From Chitinophagaceae bacterium (GTDB taxonomy: Bacteria; Bacteroidota; Bacteroidia; Chitinophagales; UBA10324): a DNA stretch of 64,000 nucleotides. Below are positions 50,177-59,926 of the stretch, piece by piece. The notes beneath the pieces are model-generated. The model was not told where the DNA came from, did not search any database, and saw only the letters and a program-made list of their open reading frames with translations. A program made the translations under genes and the position numbers. Each line of letters opens with the position of its first letter. Positions within the stretch are counted from its first letter, which is position 1. Where the stretch lies: the NCBI GenBank assembly GCA_016704325.1, contig JADJAG010000004.1, positions 248,001 through 312,000 on the forward strand, given 5' to 3'.

Positions 50177-51751
50177 ATGGACTCCCAAATTCCTTATATA
50201 GCTATTGCTGTAGTTGCCGTAATCACACTGGGTCTTGGCCTCCTCATAGGCAAGCTCACCTTCGGTAAATCCTCAAAAAAAGAACGCGAACAGGCAGAAC
50301 AAGAGGCGGAAACCATTCGTGCAGAAGCAAAGGCACAGGCAGAAACCCTGAAGCAAAGCAAGTTGCTGGAAGCTAAAGAAGAGATGCTGCGCCAGAAGAC
50401 TGAGTTTGAACGCGATTCTATTCAAAAATCCAAGGCTTTTGAACAAAACGACCTGAAACTCCGGTCCAAAGAACAATCACTCAATCAGAAATTGGAAGGC
50501 CTTCAACGCAAAGAGCAGGAAGTAGAAACCATTAAGACAAACCTGAACAGGCAATTGGAACTGCTTGCAGTTAAGAAAACAGAGCTCGATAAGGTACAGG
50601 AGGAGCATATTCAGAAACTGGAGAAAATTGCCAAACTGACGGAAAGTGAAGCTAAAGAGCAGTTGATCGAGAACCTGAAAGACACGGCGCGCACACAGGC
50701 CATGTCTTATATTAAAGAAATTGTAGACGAAGCCAAGATCAAAGCAAATAAGGAAGCCAAGAAAGTGGTGATCCAGACCATTCAACGGGTTGCCGCTGAG
50801 CATGCTATAGAAAACTCTGTTTCCGTTTTTCACATCGACAGCGACGATATTAAGGGGCAGATCATCGGCCGCGAAGGCAGAAACATACGGGCACTGGAAG
50901 CAGCCACCGGCGTGGAGATTATTGTAGATGACACACCCGAAACCATCGTGATCTCCGGCTTCGACCCGGTGCGCAGGGAAATTGCGCGACTTGCATTGCA
51001 AAGGTTAGTTACCGATGGCCGCATTCATCCGGCACGCATAGAAGAATCAGTTGAAAAAACCAGGAAGCAACTCGAAGAGCATATTGTGGAGATTGGTGAA
51101 CGCACCGTCGTGGAACTGGGCATACATGGTCTGCATCCTGAATTAATCAGGATGGTAGGCAGGATGCGCTTCCGTTCTTCTTACGGACAAAATTTATTGA
51201 TGCACTCCAAGGAAGTGGCCAACCTCTGTGCGATTATGGCAGCAGAGCTGGGTATGAATCCCAAACTGGCCAAACGGGCAGGACTGTTACACGATATCGG
51301 AAAGGTGCCTGATGAAGAAAGTGAATTGAGCCACGCCCTGCTGGGTATGAAGCTGGCTGAAAAATACAATGAGCATCCGGCCATTATTAATGCAATCGGC
51401 GCCCACCACGATGAAGTGGAAATGGCTTATGTGATCTCTCCGATTGTACAAGCCTGCGATGCAATTTCAGGTGCCAGGCCAGGCGCAAGACGGGAAATGC
51501 TGCAGCAATACCTGCAGCGGTTGAAAGAGCTGGAGAACCTCGCACTGAGCTATGATGGCGTGGAAAAAGCCTATGCAATACAGGCAGGTCGTGAATTGAG
51601 GGTGATTGTAGAAGCGGAAAAAATATCTGATAAGCAATCAGAAGAATTGTCGTTTTCTCTTTCTCAGAAGATTCAAAATGACATGACTTACCCCGGACAA
51701 ATTAAGGTAACCGTAATCAGGGAGAAAAGGGCAGTGAGTTTTGCGAAATAG
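50177..51751 (+). CDS. rny: Ribonuclease Y
   Basis: The 524-residue protein has an N-terminal membrane helix (about 6-25) and a long coiled coil (28-200). A KH domain follows with IIGREGRNIRALEAATGVEI near 230-250, then an HD phosphodiesterase domain with HSKEVANLC and LLHDIGK near 340-380 and the C-terminal RNase Y domain (ARPGARREMLQQYLQRL). It is a membrane-bound endonuclease starting mRNA decay. It follows zapA, as is usual in this phylum, and converges with the epimerase gene 16 bp away. Confidence 0.97.
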   Translation: MDSQIPYIAIAVVAVITLGLGLLIGKLTFGKSSKKEREQAEQEAETIRAEAKAQAETLKQSKLLEAKEEMLRQKTEFERDSIQKSKAFEQNDLKLRSKEQSLNQKLEGLQRKEQEVETIKTNLNRQLELLAVKKTELDKVQEEHIQKLEKIAKLTESEAKEQLIENLKDTARTQAMSYIKEIVDEAKIKANKEAKKVVIQTIQRVAAEHAIENSVSVFHIDSDDIKGQIIGREGRNIRALEAATGVEIIVDDTPETIVISGFDPVRREIARLALQRLVTDGRIHPARIEESVEKTRKQLEEHIVEIGERTVVELGIHGLHPELIRMVGRMRFRSSYGQNLLMHSKEVANLCAIMAAELGMNPKLAKRAGLLHDIGKVPDEESELSHALLGMKLAEKYNEHPAIINAIGAHHDEVEMAYVISPIVQACDAISGARPGARREMLQQYLQRLKELENLALSYDGVEKAYAIQAGRELRVIVEAEKISDKQSEELSFSLSQKIQNDMTYPGQIKVTVIREKRAVSFAK

Positions 51752-51767
51752 AAAAGTTACTGCTTCA

Positions 51768-52691
51768 TCAGGTGCTCTGAAAAGAAAACCTTTCCTTAAA
51801 ATCCAGTAGTTCTGCTTCCAGATCAGAAGCAGGAAGTTGCAGGTAATTATACAGCCGGCTGTTCGGATCTACCTTTAACTCCTGCAAGGTGATATGCTGA
51901 TTGATGAACAGGTACTCCAGGTCAGGATAAATTCGCTTCAATACATCAATGATATCGACGACTTCCAGGTTTTTATCTGACAGGTTATAAATGCCGGAAG
52001 GCACTTCCACATGTAGTAAACCGGCCAGCATCTTAGTTACTTTATTGATATGAATAAAGGACCTGGATTGTGTACCGCTTCCGGTAATGGTTACACGATG
52101 ACCAAAATTCGCATCAAACATAAAGCGATTGATTACGGCGTCAAACCGCATGGACTTGCTATAGCCGTACACATTGCCGCAACGAAGAATTAGCGTAGGT
52201 ACGCTTTCGAAGATCCGCTTAACATGTTCTTCAGCACGTTGTTTGGAAACACCATAAAAGCTGCTGGGATTTGGCGGCGTATCTTCTGTAGCAGGTATGT
52301 TAGAACTTCCATAGATAGAAGCACTGCTGGTGAAAATGAATTTTTCAATATCACTTTCTTCAATAGCATAAACCAATTCGGCAGTACCCCAGTGATTGAT
52401 CTGTTCGAAAAAGTGGGAGTCAATATTGGCAAAGGGCGTAGTAACTTTTGCGGCAAGATGATAGACGACATCTATTCCTTTCAGCGCTTTACGGATGCTG
52501 CGCGAATCGAGAATATCTCCATGAATAAACTTTACGTTGCTCTGCCGCGGGCCTTTGCCAAGAAACAAATTGTAGTTACCTCTACTCAGATTGTCATACA
52601 CCACAATATTATCAATATCAGGCCGCTGAGAAAGTTCGAAGACCAGTTCTGTTCCAATATATCCGGCGCCACCGGTGATGAGGATGTTCAT
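51768..52691 (-). CDS. NAD-dependent epimerase/dehydratase (extended SDR)
   Basis: ATG at 52691 is chosen over the upstream ATG at 52796 because it puts the Rossmann motif GGAGYIG at residues 7-13 and because the longer frame runs through a hairpin repeat. The 307-residue protein has DNLSRGN after the second strand, the catalytic SSASIYGS serine/threonine region and YGVSK (Tyr-x3-Lys) near 146. It probably acts on a nucleotide-sugar for surface polysaccharide; the exact sugar cannot be told. Confidence 0.88.
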   Translation of the reverse strand: MNILITGGAGYIGTELVFELSQRPDIDNIVVYDNLSRGNYNLFLGKGPRQSNVKFIHGDILDSRSIRKALKGIDVVYHLAAKVTTPFANIDSHFFEQINHWGTAELVYAIEESDIEKFIFTSSASIYGSSNIPATEDTPPNPSSFYGVSKQRAEEHVKRIFESVPTLILRCGNVYGYSKSMRFDAVINRFMFDANFGHRVTITGSGTQSRSFIHINKVTKMLAGLLHVEVPSGIYNLSDKNLEVVDIIDVLKRIYPDLEYLFINQHITLQELKVDPNSRLYNYLQLPASDLEAELLDFKERFSFQST

Positions 52692-52746
52692 GGATTCAGG
52701 TTCAATGATGTGCAGGAGTAAAATTAGCAAGGTTTTGCTAAGAAGG

Positions 52747-52828
52747 ATACAAGAACCAGGAGCCAGGAGCCAAGACGGGCAATGAAGCTCCCTCATAGCT
52801 CGTCCTGACTCCTGGTTCCTGGCTCCTT
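52747..52828. repeat. Hairpin of CCAGGAGCC-type repeats
   Basis: GAACCAGGAGCCAGGAGCC and GACTCCTGGTTCCTGGCTCC are inverted around GGGCAATGAAGCTCCCTC. The stem is long and could act as a terminator or REP-like element. It lies between the epimerase start and the next gene. Confidence 0.6.
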
Positions 52829-52899
52829 TGTGCTTTCAAATTTAACTCCTACATTTATCCCGTATTCAATTTATTTTATAACCTATAAATTCTACTATT

Positions 52900-53766
52900 A
52901 TGAAAGAAAGTATCTTCTCGAATGAGAATGAGGAATTCCTCAACCTGGAACAAACAGAACAATTGCGGATGGAAAATGAAGTCCTGCGATTGAAAATTCA
53001 GGCGCAGTTTGGCGGCATGCACGGCGGTTCGGAAGAGTTGCCTCCGGAAATTGAAAATCAGTTTCTGAAACAGGTGCTGGCATTTGAAGAAAGTTACACC
53101 ACTAAGACGAAGAAGGTGAAAATTTCCGAAATGCTCGGTCATCCCGTTTTCCGCAAATCGGAGGAACTAAACGATGCGGAGTTTGAGTCAGAATCAGAAC
53201 GGCTGGCTGCATTGCTGAAATCAAAATCTATCTCTATTGATTTTATTCGTGAGCGCGACGACCGGTTTCAATACAAATTCATTACCGAAGAATTCTTTGA
53301 GTATGAAACTGATTTATTGATAAGCCTGCCCGGCATGATGCATTGTTTCTGTTACGAAGAGTTTCATCCGGACCATGAGATGGACATTGAGAACAGAACA
53401 AAAGAGTTCATGAATGCCTGGTTTGAACGCCAAACAGAGTTTGCAAACTATTACCTTTCAGATGCGTTTATTCAACCCGATGGAAAGGTATTGTCGCTGG
53501 AAGAACTCAAAGTTAAATTGCGTGATTTCTTCGATTCCTGGTCTTCATTTGAAAAGTGTGAATTCAGGATATTGGAAATTAAATTTCAACTGCAGAATGA
53601 CCGTGAACCATATGGTTTAGGACATGCTGAAGGTATGGTAAGGTATGATGCCATTCTTGAAAGCGGGAAGAGAAAAACCTTTGAGGGACCGTTCAAACTG
53701 TATCTGTCTTTGCAGTATGAATGGTGGAACATTTTTTACTTTGTGATGGAAGGGTTTAATGAATAG
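52900..53766 (+). CDS. Conserved hypothetical protein, Bacteroidota-type
   Basis: The 288-residue protein starts with a charged helix (SIFSNENEEFLNLEQTEQLR). A middle part holds SEMLGHPVFRKSEELNDAEF and GMMHCFCYEEFHPDHEMDIE. The C-terminal half (VLSLEELKVKLRDFFDSW, YEWWNIFYFVMEGFNE) could be a small alpha/beta NTF2-like domain (low confidence). No signal peptide. No family was recognised; it is a free-standing gene. Confidence 0.75.
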   Translation: MKESIFSNENEEFLNLEQTEQLRMENEVLRLKIQAQFGGMHGGSEELPPEIENQFLKQVLAFEESYTTKTKKVKISEMLGHPVFRKSEELNDAEFESESERLAALLKSKSISIDFIRERDDRFQYKFITEEFFEYETDLLISLPGMMHCFCYEEFHPDHEMDIENRTKEFMNAWFERQTEFANYYLSDAFIQPDGKVLSLEELKVKLRDFFDSWSSFEKCEFRILEIKFQLQNDREPYGLGHAEGMVRYDAILESGKRKTFEGPFKLYLSLQYEWWNIFYFVMEGFNE

Positions 53767-53783
53767 GAATGAACGATACAACA

Positions 53784-56453
53784 TCAGTGAACCTTTATGA
53801 ATTTTGTAGTGGATTGTATCTCATCTGTTATGCGTGAGACTGAATAAATGCCAGGGGGCAAGGCAGCTATGTTTATTGTAATGCTGCCTGATGTAACATT
53901 TGATTTTTGTATCATTTGAGTTCCCAGGTAATTTCTGACTACAATAGTTGCATTCCCACCAGGAGCCATCTCTTCGATTGTAATCGTATTTGTAGCAGGA
54001 TTCGGGAATACAATTAATGATGCTTTCGGAATCTTTGTTTCGTAAATGCCTGTTTCAAGCCCACTCATTCTTGCTATAAACATTTCAGGAGCAAAACTTC
54101 CACAAACAAGCACCTTGTCATCAACGGTGTATGCAACACTCTTACCATGTCCATCAGCATTATCATGGAATAGAACAAAACTGCTGTCAGCAAAAGTTGA
54201 ATCACGTAATCCATTACTTTGGAATCGAGCCAGGGCAATATCGTAATGCCAGAATCCCGGCGGAGGAATCACATCGCCAGTTACAACAATTTTTCCATCG
54301 GGCTGAAGTATCATATCAGTCATACTATGTTGATAGTTACTGAGTGCTTGAAAAATGTATCCACCGCTTCCGAATGATAAATCTATATCACCATTCTCCA
54401 AAAATCTTGTAAAGAAGAATCCCTTGTACCAACTTTCACCGCCGAGAAGGATTTTCCCATCTTGCAGCACTTTCATGCAGCGGATGGTAACAGGCGTATC
54501 AACTTCCAGTATGATGCTTCCATCAATACCAAAAGTACTGTCAATACTGCCATCAGCTAAAAACCGGCGGAGCAGAAACTTATTTTCTTGCATGAATGGA
54601 TCAGGTGAGGCACACACTACTATCTTGCCGTCTGGTTGCAATCCCATAGAGGTCGGTCGATTCCACTCTTCAAAGAAAAAGGATGTTTTTCCGTTTACTC
54701 CGAATGCTGAATCAACCACTCCATTGGGTAAGAGTCGCTCAACGAAAAGTTGCGCATATTGCGTGGTACACCATGAATATGATTCAGCATAAAGTAGAAT
54801 CTTACCATCAGGTTGCATGAGAACATGAGATAAAAAAACACCTTCAGCTGAGTCAGCCAATTCCTGGTAATATCCATTTGATCCAAAGGATGAATCTATT
54901 TCTCCATTGTAAGCAAACTTGATGAGATCAAAAGCATCAAGACAAGTGTTAAATCCACTGGACCCTACGATAATAAAATTATCATCAACTGCAATCAGGT
55001 TAGATGCTGCAAAAAGATCTGAATAACTTAATGGTGTATTTATTGAGATGAGGCCATCAATGCCATAAGTACTGTCAATACTGCCATCCTCGTTGAGCAG
55101 TGCCAGAAAAACATCAGTATTTCCTCCCCTTCCCACCAACAGCACTTTTCCATCCTCGCCTGGAATAATTTTATTTACATTACCAAATGCCCCGTAAGGT
55201 GTTCCGGCTACAAAATTTACCGATCCACTGATTCCAAATGAGTTATCAGGAATGCCAGACGCATTAAGCCTGGTTATCGTGGGTTTTAAACTTCCGTTAT
55301 AGTTCAATGAGGCAGCAAACAATGCAGTCCCGTCGGAATCTTGTATTCCGTAGAAATTATAATTGTAACCTGTTAATAGTGGTAGCTGAAACTTACCATT
55401 GACTCCCCAGCTTGAATCAATTATTGCAGAAGGAGTGAATTTGAAGACCTGCGCATAATTTCCGATTGGAGACTTTGTTTTACCGCCAACTAAGAAAGAA
55501 TTGTCAGGAGAAGCTGTTACAAATAAACCAAAGTTTCCGCTTAAGTCATTCGGGAAAATATAAAAGCCATCACTATCCAATGTGCTATCTGGTATGCCAT
55601 CATCTTTGAAACTCCATACAGCCCAGCGATTCGTAGTGTTATCGCTGGAGGATCCGGTAAGTACCAGATTTCCGTTTTGTAGTTCTGCCGCATCATTAAT
55701 TCCTTCGTATCCACTTCCGTATGCTGCAGTAAAAAATCCATCATCACTGAAAGAACTATCCGGAGTCAGATCAGGAAGAATTTTACCTATTGTTAAATCA
55801 TAAGACAAGAAAGATGTCAAAATTATTTTCCCGTCGTTTAAGAAGATCAGCGTAGAGTAACCTGATGGAAAGTCAAAGGCTGCCGAATCAATCCCATTTA
55901 AGCCAAAGCTGCTATCTGTTACGCCGGTTTGAAGAATTTTTTCAAGTGCAATTCGATCAGCTTGGTATCCTGCGAGCATTACTTCACCTTCCGGCAGAAT
56001 CCTGAAAGAAGTTGGATATATATTTGACAAGCAGGCGCCATAGTTACCATAACTCTGATCCTGTAATCCGTTTTCATTAATCCTTGCTACATAATATAAA
56101 CTCTCGTAATTCGGTCCTTCCGCATAAGCCAGCACATGTAACCTGTTGAGGGAATCTGTATGCATCTCTATAATGGAACCTCCCCAATAAAATAGTGATG
56201 CAACGGAAAGTGCAGTGAAAGAAGCATCTGTTGTTCCATCAGCTAAAAGCCGAATGATGTATTGAGGAATAGTATTTACAGCAACATAAATTCTTTGATC
56301 ACCGTCAATGGCCCACGCGGCAATTTCTTCATTGTAGAAAAAGGAACTCAATTTCAATTTTCCATCTTCACTGAAAGTGGAATCCAAATGATAAGGTTGT
56401 GAAAGGCTTTGGTAGCCGGCAATCATGAGAAAAACTAAAATGATGAGTCGCAC
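53784..56453 (-). CDS. Delta-60 repeat (DUF5122) exported protein with T9SS domain
   Basis: The 889-residue protein has a signal peptide (about 1-18, GYQSLSQ) and a ladder of delta-60-like repeats: each has LQPDGKIVV or similar, ALARFQSNGLRDSTF, and DxxFG turns such as DSSFGLNGI and DSTFGIDGS. These repeats form propellers in related surface proteins. A type A sorting domain begins at VFPNPATNT near 815. Unlike the propeller proteins at 7076 and 9232 it belongs to the delta-60 class. Location is predicted extracellular; role unknown. Confidence 0.85.
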   Translation of the reverse strand: MRLIILVFLMIAGYQSLSQPYHLDSTFSEDGKLKLSSFFYNEEIAAWAIDGDQRIYVAVNTIPQYIIRLLADGTTDASFTALSVASLFYWGGSIIEMHTDSLNRLHVLAYAEGPNYESLYYVARINENGLQDQSYGNYGACLSNIYPTSFRILPEGEVMLAGYQADRIALEKILQTGVTDSSFGLNGIDSAAFDFPSGYSTLIFLNDGKIILTSFLSYDLTIGKILPDLTPDSSFSDDGFFTAAYGSGYEGINDAAELQNGNLVLTGSSSDNTTNRWAVWSFKDDGIPDSTLDSDGFYIFPNDLSGNFGLFVTASPDNSFLVGGKTKSPIGNYAQVFKFTPSAIIDSSWGVNGKFQLPLLTGYNYNFYGIQDSDGTALFAASLNYNGSLKPTITRLNASGIPDNSFGISGSVNFVAGTPYGAFGNVNKIIPGEDGKVLLVGRGGNTDVFLALLNEDGSIDSTYGIDGLISINTPLSYSDLFAASNLIAVDDNFIIVGSSGFNTCLDAFDLIKFAYNGEIDSSFGSNGYYQELADSAEGVFLSHVLMQPDGKILLYAESYSWCTTQYAQLFVERLLPNGVVDSAFGVNGKTSFFFEEWNRPTSMGLQPDGKIVVCASPDPFMQENKFLLRRFLADGSIDSTFGIDGSIILEVDTPVTIRCMKVLQDGKILLGGESWYKGFFFTRFLENGDIDLSFGSGGYIFQALSNYQHSMTDMILQPDGKIVVTGDVIPPPGFWHYDIALARFQSNGLRDSTFADSSFVLFHDNADGHGKSVAYTVDDKVLVCGSFAPEMFIARMSGLETGIYETKIPKASLIVFPNPATNTITIEEMAPGGNATIVVRNYLGTQMIQKSNVTSGSITINIAALPPGIYSVSRITDEIQSTTKFIKVH

Positions 56454-56553
56454 GGCCTGAAGTTAAGATACATGTGTAAGTTATGCATTATTTGCTATTC
56501 ACCAGGCTAAGTATATTATGAATATCATTTTCATCATAATAATCACAGTTAAA
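56454..56553. other. Short intergenic stretch
   Basis: AT-rich DNA between two reverse-strand units. Nothing recognisable except a TATTATGAATATCATTTTCA run that may hold a promoter for the 53784-56453 gene. Confidence 0.3.
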
Positions 56554-56648
56554 ACATTTTTCACTTCAACCTTTCCTTTAAATTCAACCTAAACTCCCTC
56601 GAGATAACCTTCGCAATATCATACCCCTACATCGGCATACCCAATCAC
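56554..56648 (-). repeat. Diverged partial copy of the hutU 3' end
   Basis: Read on the reverse strand with one frameshift, this stretch encodes YDIAK and REFRLNLKERLK followed by TGA. It matches the last 30 codons of urocanase at 57342-57428 with scattered differences. The two copies are about 780 bp apart, in direct order, and flank the PIN toxin module. Confidence 0.75.
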
Positions 56649-57082
56649 TCTTGATGAATCAGACTACGCACAAACTCGTCAAACAGCATGACTGGATCAA
56701 ATCCTTTTTTCTTCAAGCCATCTTGTAATGGTTTGTCGCGGGTGAGCAAAGTGCATTCAAGTTCAATGGCCAATGCTACATAAGCCGTATCTTTCAAATC
56801 TATGTCAGCGCACCATTGCATCGCAGATTGAGTAGATGCTCCTGCATAGATAAATTCCGGCACAACGGTAATGCCTGAAACAAATCTGAGTGTGAATGCT
56901 TTTAATTTTGGAAATTCAAGCTTACTCCTCTTTAAAATCAAGTTGCTATAGATTCCCAATTCAGTATATCCGAATTCAGGAACGTAAATTTTATTTCGCT
57001 GAGTGAGTATTTCATAAAATGGTTTTTGACTAAGGAGTCCACTCAATAAAATATTTGCGTCAAGGATATAGGTGCTATCCAT
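56645..57082 (-). CDS. PIN-domain toxin
   Basis: The 145-residue protein starts MDSTYILDANILLSGLL with D8 as first active-site residue and has E41 in EFGYTELGIYS. It carries DIDLKDTAYVALAIEL with the next acidic residues near 95-98 and LLTRDKPLQDGL near 115. The set fits a metal-dependent RNase toxin. Its stop codon (56645-56647) lies in the duplicated hutU tail. The start overlaps the antitoxin end by 8 bp. Confidence 0.88.
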   Translation of the reverse strand: MDSTYILDANILLSGLLSQKPFYEILTQRNKIYVPEFGYTELGIYSNLILKRSKLEFPKLKAFTLRFVSGITVVPEFIYAGASTQSAMQWCADIDLKDTAYVALAIELECTLLTRDKPLQDGLKKKGFDPVMLFDEFVRSLIHQE

Positions 57083-57308
57083 TTCTTTTCTCTCTCCTTT
57101 CTATCCACTCATCATACGCTTGCTGACGCGTTTTTTCAAACGCTGCTTCCCAATCAACGCCTTTGGCTTCCTTCATTGCTTGCTGAAGTTCCTCTTCCAG
57201 CAATTTAAAGCGCTGATATTCCAATTCATCCAATAAGAGTTTTTCAACTTGCTTTTCGCCAAGCTTTTGAATTAAATCATCTCCGACAGGTATTTCAACA
57301 ATTATCAT
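57075..57308 (-). CDS. Antitoxin partner of the PIN toxin
   Basis: The 77-residue protein begins MIIVEIPVGDDLIQKLGEKQ and ends in a long charged helix with DWEAAFEKTRQQAYDEWIER, a common antitoxin layout. It is the first gene of the pair. Confidence 0.8.
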   Translation of the reverse strand: MIIVEIPVGDDLIQKLGEKQVEKLLLDELEYQRFKLLEEELQQAMKEAKGVDWEAAFEKTRQQAYDEWIERREKRNG

Positions 57309-57341
57309 TTGAAAAAAAATTGTGAATTAAAGTTACATTTT

Positions 57342-59021
57342 TCACTTCAACCTTTCCTTCAAATCCAACCTAAACTCCCGTGCCGTATCCTTCGCAATAT
57401 CATACCCTGCATCAGCATGCCTGATCACGCCCATTGCCGGATCGTTGTGAAGCACACGCTTCAATCTGCCAGCAGCATCATCTGTCCCATCAGCTACAAT
57501 CACCATTCCTGCATGAATGGAATAACCCATTCCTACGCCGCCGCCATGATGTACAGAAACCCAACTTGCACCTCCTGCCGTGTTAATCAATGCATTTAAT
57601 ATCGGCCAGTCGGCTACGGCGTCACTTCCATCGAGCATCGCCTCTGTTTCACGATTGGGTGAGGCAACACTTCCTGTATCGAGATGATCTCTTCCGATTA
57701 CAATCGGTGCTTTTACTTTTCCTGTGCGCACCAGCTCATTGAAAGCAAGCCCTGCCTTTTCGCGTTCACCCATCCCTAGCCAGCAGATACGCGCAGGCAA
57801 CCCCTGGAAAGCGATTTTTTCTTTCGCCATTTTCAACCAACGGTGCAGGCCGGCATTTTCAGGAAATAATTCCATCAGCAATGCATCGGTCATTGCAATA
57901 TCATTCGGATCGCCACTCAGTGCAGCCCAACGGAAGGGCCCCTTTCCTTCACAAAACAAAGGACGAATGTAAGCCGGAACAAATCCCGGGAAATCAAATG
58001 CATTCTTCACACCACGTTTATCATGAGCCTGTCCGCGCAGGTTGTTACCATAATCGAAAGTGATCGCGCCACGTCGTTGCAGTTCCAGCATCTGTCGCAC
58101 ATGCTTCGCCATGGTATCCAATGATCGGTTGATATATTCTTCAGGATTACTTTCACGTAACACCTTCGCCTGTTCAACAGATAAACCTTCCGGGAAATAA
58201 CCAATCAGTTCATCATGTGCCGAGGTTTGGTCAGTTAATGTATCCGGTATGATGTTGCGGTCAATCATTCGCTGTAACAAGTCAACTACATTACAGCAGA
58301 CACCAATCGAAATCGCTTCGCCTTTTGCTTTTGCCTCGAGTGCCCAGTCTATGGCTGTATCAATATCATGAGAATATTTATCCAGGTATCGTGTTTCAAT
58401 TCTTTTCTGAATGCGCCATTCTTCCATTTCGGCAGCGAGACAAACGCCTTCATTCATGGTAATGGCCAATGGTTGTGCGCCACCCATGCCGCCAAGTCCG
58501 GCCGTAACGTTCAACGTTCCTTTCAATATTCCTTTAAAATGAATATTTGCGAGAGAGAGATAGGTTTCATAAGTACCCTGCACGATTCCCTGGGAACCGA
58601 TATAAATCCACGAACCGGCTGTCATCTGACCATACATCATCAACCCTTTTGCATCCAGTTCGCGGAAGTGTTCCCAGGTAGCCCATTTAGGAACCAGCAT
58701 AGAGTTGGAGATAATAACCCTCGGGGCATCTTTATGTGTTGGAAGAATTCCTACAGGTTTACCTGATTGGATAAGTAACGTTTCATCTTCATTCAGATCT
58801 TTCAATGCTTTCAGGATCAGTTCAAGCGATTCCCAGTTGCGGGCGGCCTTGCCGAGTCCGCCATATACTATTAATTCATCGGGGCGTTCAGCCACTTCAG
58901 GATCAAGGTTGTTATGCAGCATGCGGTAAGCTGCCTCTTGTACCCAGCCTTTGCAGGAGAGTTGCGTACCGTGTGCAGCCTTGAGTGTTCTGGGTTTAGG
59001 GGAAGGAATAGTAGAAGACAT
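57342..59021 (-). CDS. hutU: Urocanate hydratase
   Basis: ATG at 59021 is preferred over the in-frame TTG at 59027, giving 559 residues, the usual length. The sequence is full length: PDELIVYGGLGKAARNWES early, the NAD-binding GQMTAGSWIYIGSQGIVQG near 130-150, GLGGMGGAQPL near 175, and GVGMGYSIHAGMVIVADG near the C-terminus. It converts urocanate to imidazolonepropionate in histidine breakdown, using tightly bound NAD+. No other hut gene is in the window. Its 3' end is duplicated downstream around the PIN module. Confidence 0.97.
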   Translation of the reverse strand: MSSTIPSPKPRTLKAAHGTQLSCKGWVQEAAYRMLHNNLDPEVAERPDELIVYGGLGKAARNWESLELILKALKDLNEDETLLIQSGKPVGILPTHKDAPRVIISNSMLVPKWATWEHFRELDAKGLMMYGQMTAGSWIYIGSQGIVQGTYETYLSLANIHFKGILKGTLNVTAGLGGMGGAQPLAITMNEGVCLAAEMEEWRIQKRIETRYLDKYSHDIDTAIDWALEAKAKGEAISIGVCCNVVDLLQRMIDRNIIPDTLTDQTSAHDELIGYFPEGLSVEQAKVLRESNPEEYINRSLDTMAKHVRQMLELQRRGAITFDYGNNLRGQAHDKRGVKNAFDFPGFVPAYIRPLFCEGKGPFRWAALSGDPNDIAMTDALLMELFPENAGLHRWLKMAKEKIAFQGLPARICWLGMGEREKAGLAFNELVRTGKVKAPIVIGRDHLDTGSVASPNRETEAMLDGSDAVADWPILNALINTAGGASWVSVHHGGGVGMGYSIHAGMVIVADGTDDAAGRLKRVLHNDPAMGVIRHADAGYDIAKDTAREFRLDLKERLK

Positions 59022-59284
59022 GACCAAAAATTTGCTGTAAAAGTAAGTGCAAAATGCGGTGATAAAAAGCAGGTGATCGGGTTGTTCCGGAAGAGATCAA
59101 TATCTAATTCAATTTTGTTTATCAGAAAGCGAAGCCGAAGGGTAATCGAGGTAGCACATATTGTGACTCATTTCCAAACAACTACCAAGAGATCTTTACG
59201 ATGCGCATTGTTTCTCACCAATTACAAGCATGAAGAATCAATCAATAATTTCCGCGGTATGACTTGATAATATCCAATAAAAAA

Positions 59285-59824
59285 TTATTCCGGTAATGTA
59301 GGACTACCATAGGTTGTTTCCTTTAAAACACTTTTATCCCAAAAAAGGAATCGCGTCTTTTTAACAATGAGCAAGTTATCAAAATCGGTGTCTTCAATTT
59401 GTTGTCTTACCGGATCAGTACCCAGCATCTCTGCAATTTCAAGAATCGTATTGCTGTGTCCAGCAATCAGTATATTCTTCTTATTGCCAAAAGAAATTGT
59501 TTTTTCCAGTTCCGGAATGGTATTATATAATGTCACACTTACACCCTGCTGATCTGCTGTGGGTTGCACAGTGGCGAGCGTCCTTACAAAATTGGTGGAG
59601 TAGATTTTGGTAATGTGATCATTATTTAATACTGCTGCAAGGTCCTGTGCGCGTTGCATGCCTGCCGGAGTCAAAGGCGGATTGGTAGCATTTATGGTGT
59701 CTTTTTCTGCATGTCTCACAATATAAACGGATGTTTCAGAACAAGATGACAACCACATGCCATGCAATAAAAAGAGCATTGCATATTGCAGGAATTTAAT
59801 TTTTAATGATAAGTGCTGCATCAT
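59285..59824 (-). CDS. Histidine phosphatase lipoprotein
   Basis: The 179-residue protein has a lipoprotein signal with lipobox LSSC (Cys28). The RHAE motif with its catalytic histidine (VYIVRHAEKD) follows, then PPLTPAGMQRAQDLA, STNFVRTLATVQP and the second histidine in AGHSNTILEIAE. It is a branch of the phosphoglycerate mutase-like superfamily found in the periplasm. The substrate is not known. Confidence 0.88.
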   Translation of the reverse strand: MMQHLSLKIKFLQYAMLFLLHGMWLSSCSETSVYIVRHAEKDTINATNPPLTPAGMQRAQDLAAVLNNDHITKIYSTNFVRTLATVQPTADQQGVSVTLYNTIPELEKTISFGNKKNILIAGHSNTILEIAEMLGTDPVRQQIEDTDFDNLLIVKKTRFLFWDKSVLKETTYGSPTLPE

Positions 59825-59926
59825 AGAAGATTGTTTATCGGATGATTGCCGGAAAAACGTCTGAAGTATTTGCTGATGTTTGCATCATTAAATGTTCAGG
59901 TAGCTATCATGAAATGCATTCAGGTA

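Noticed and set aside
57342..59021. A hut operon
   Set aside because: Only hutU is present; the neighbours are a toxin module and unrelated genes.
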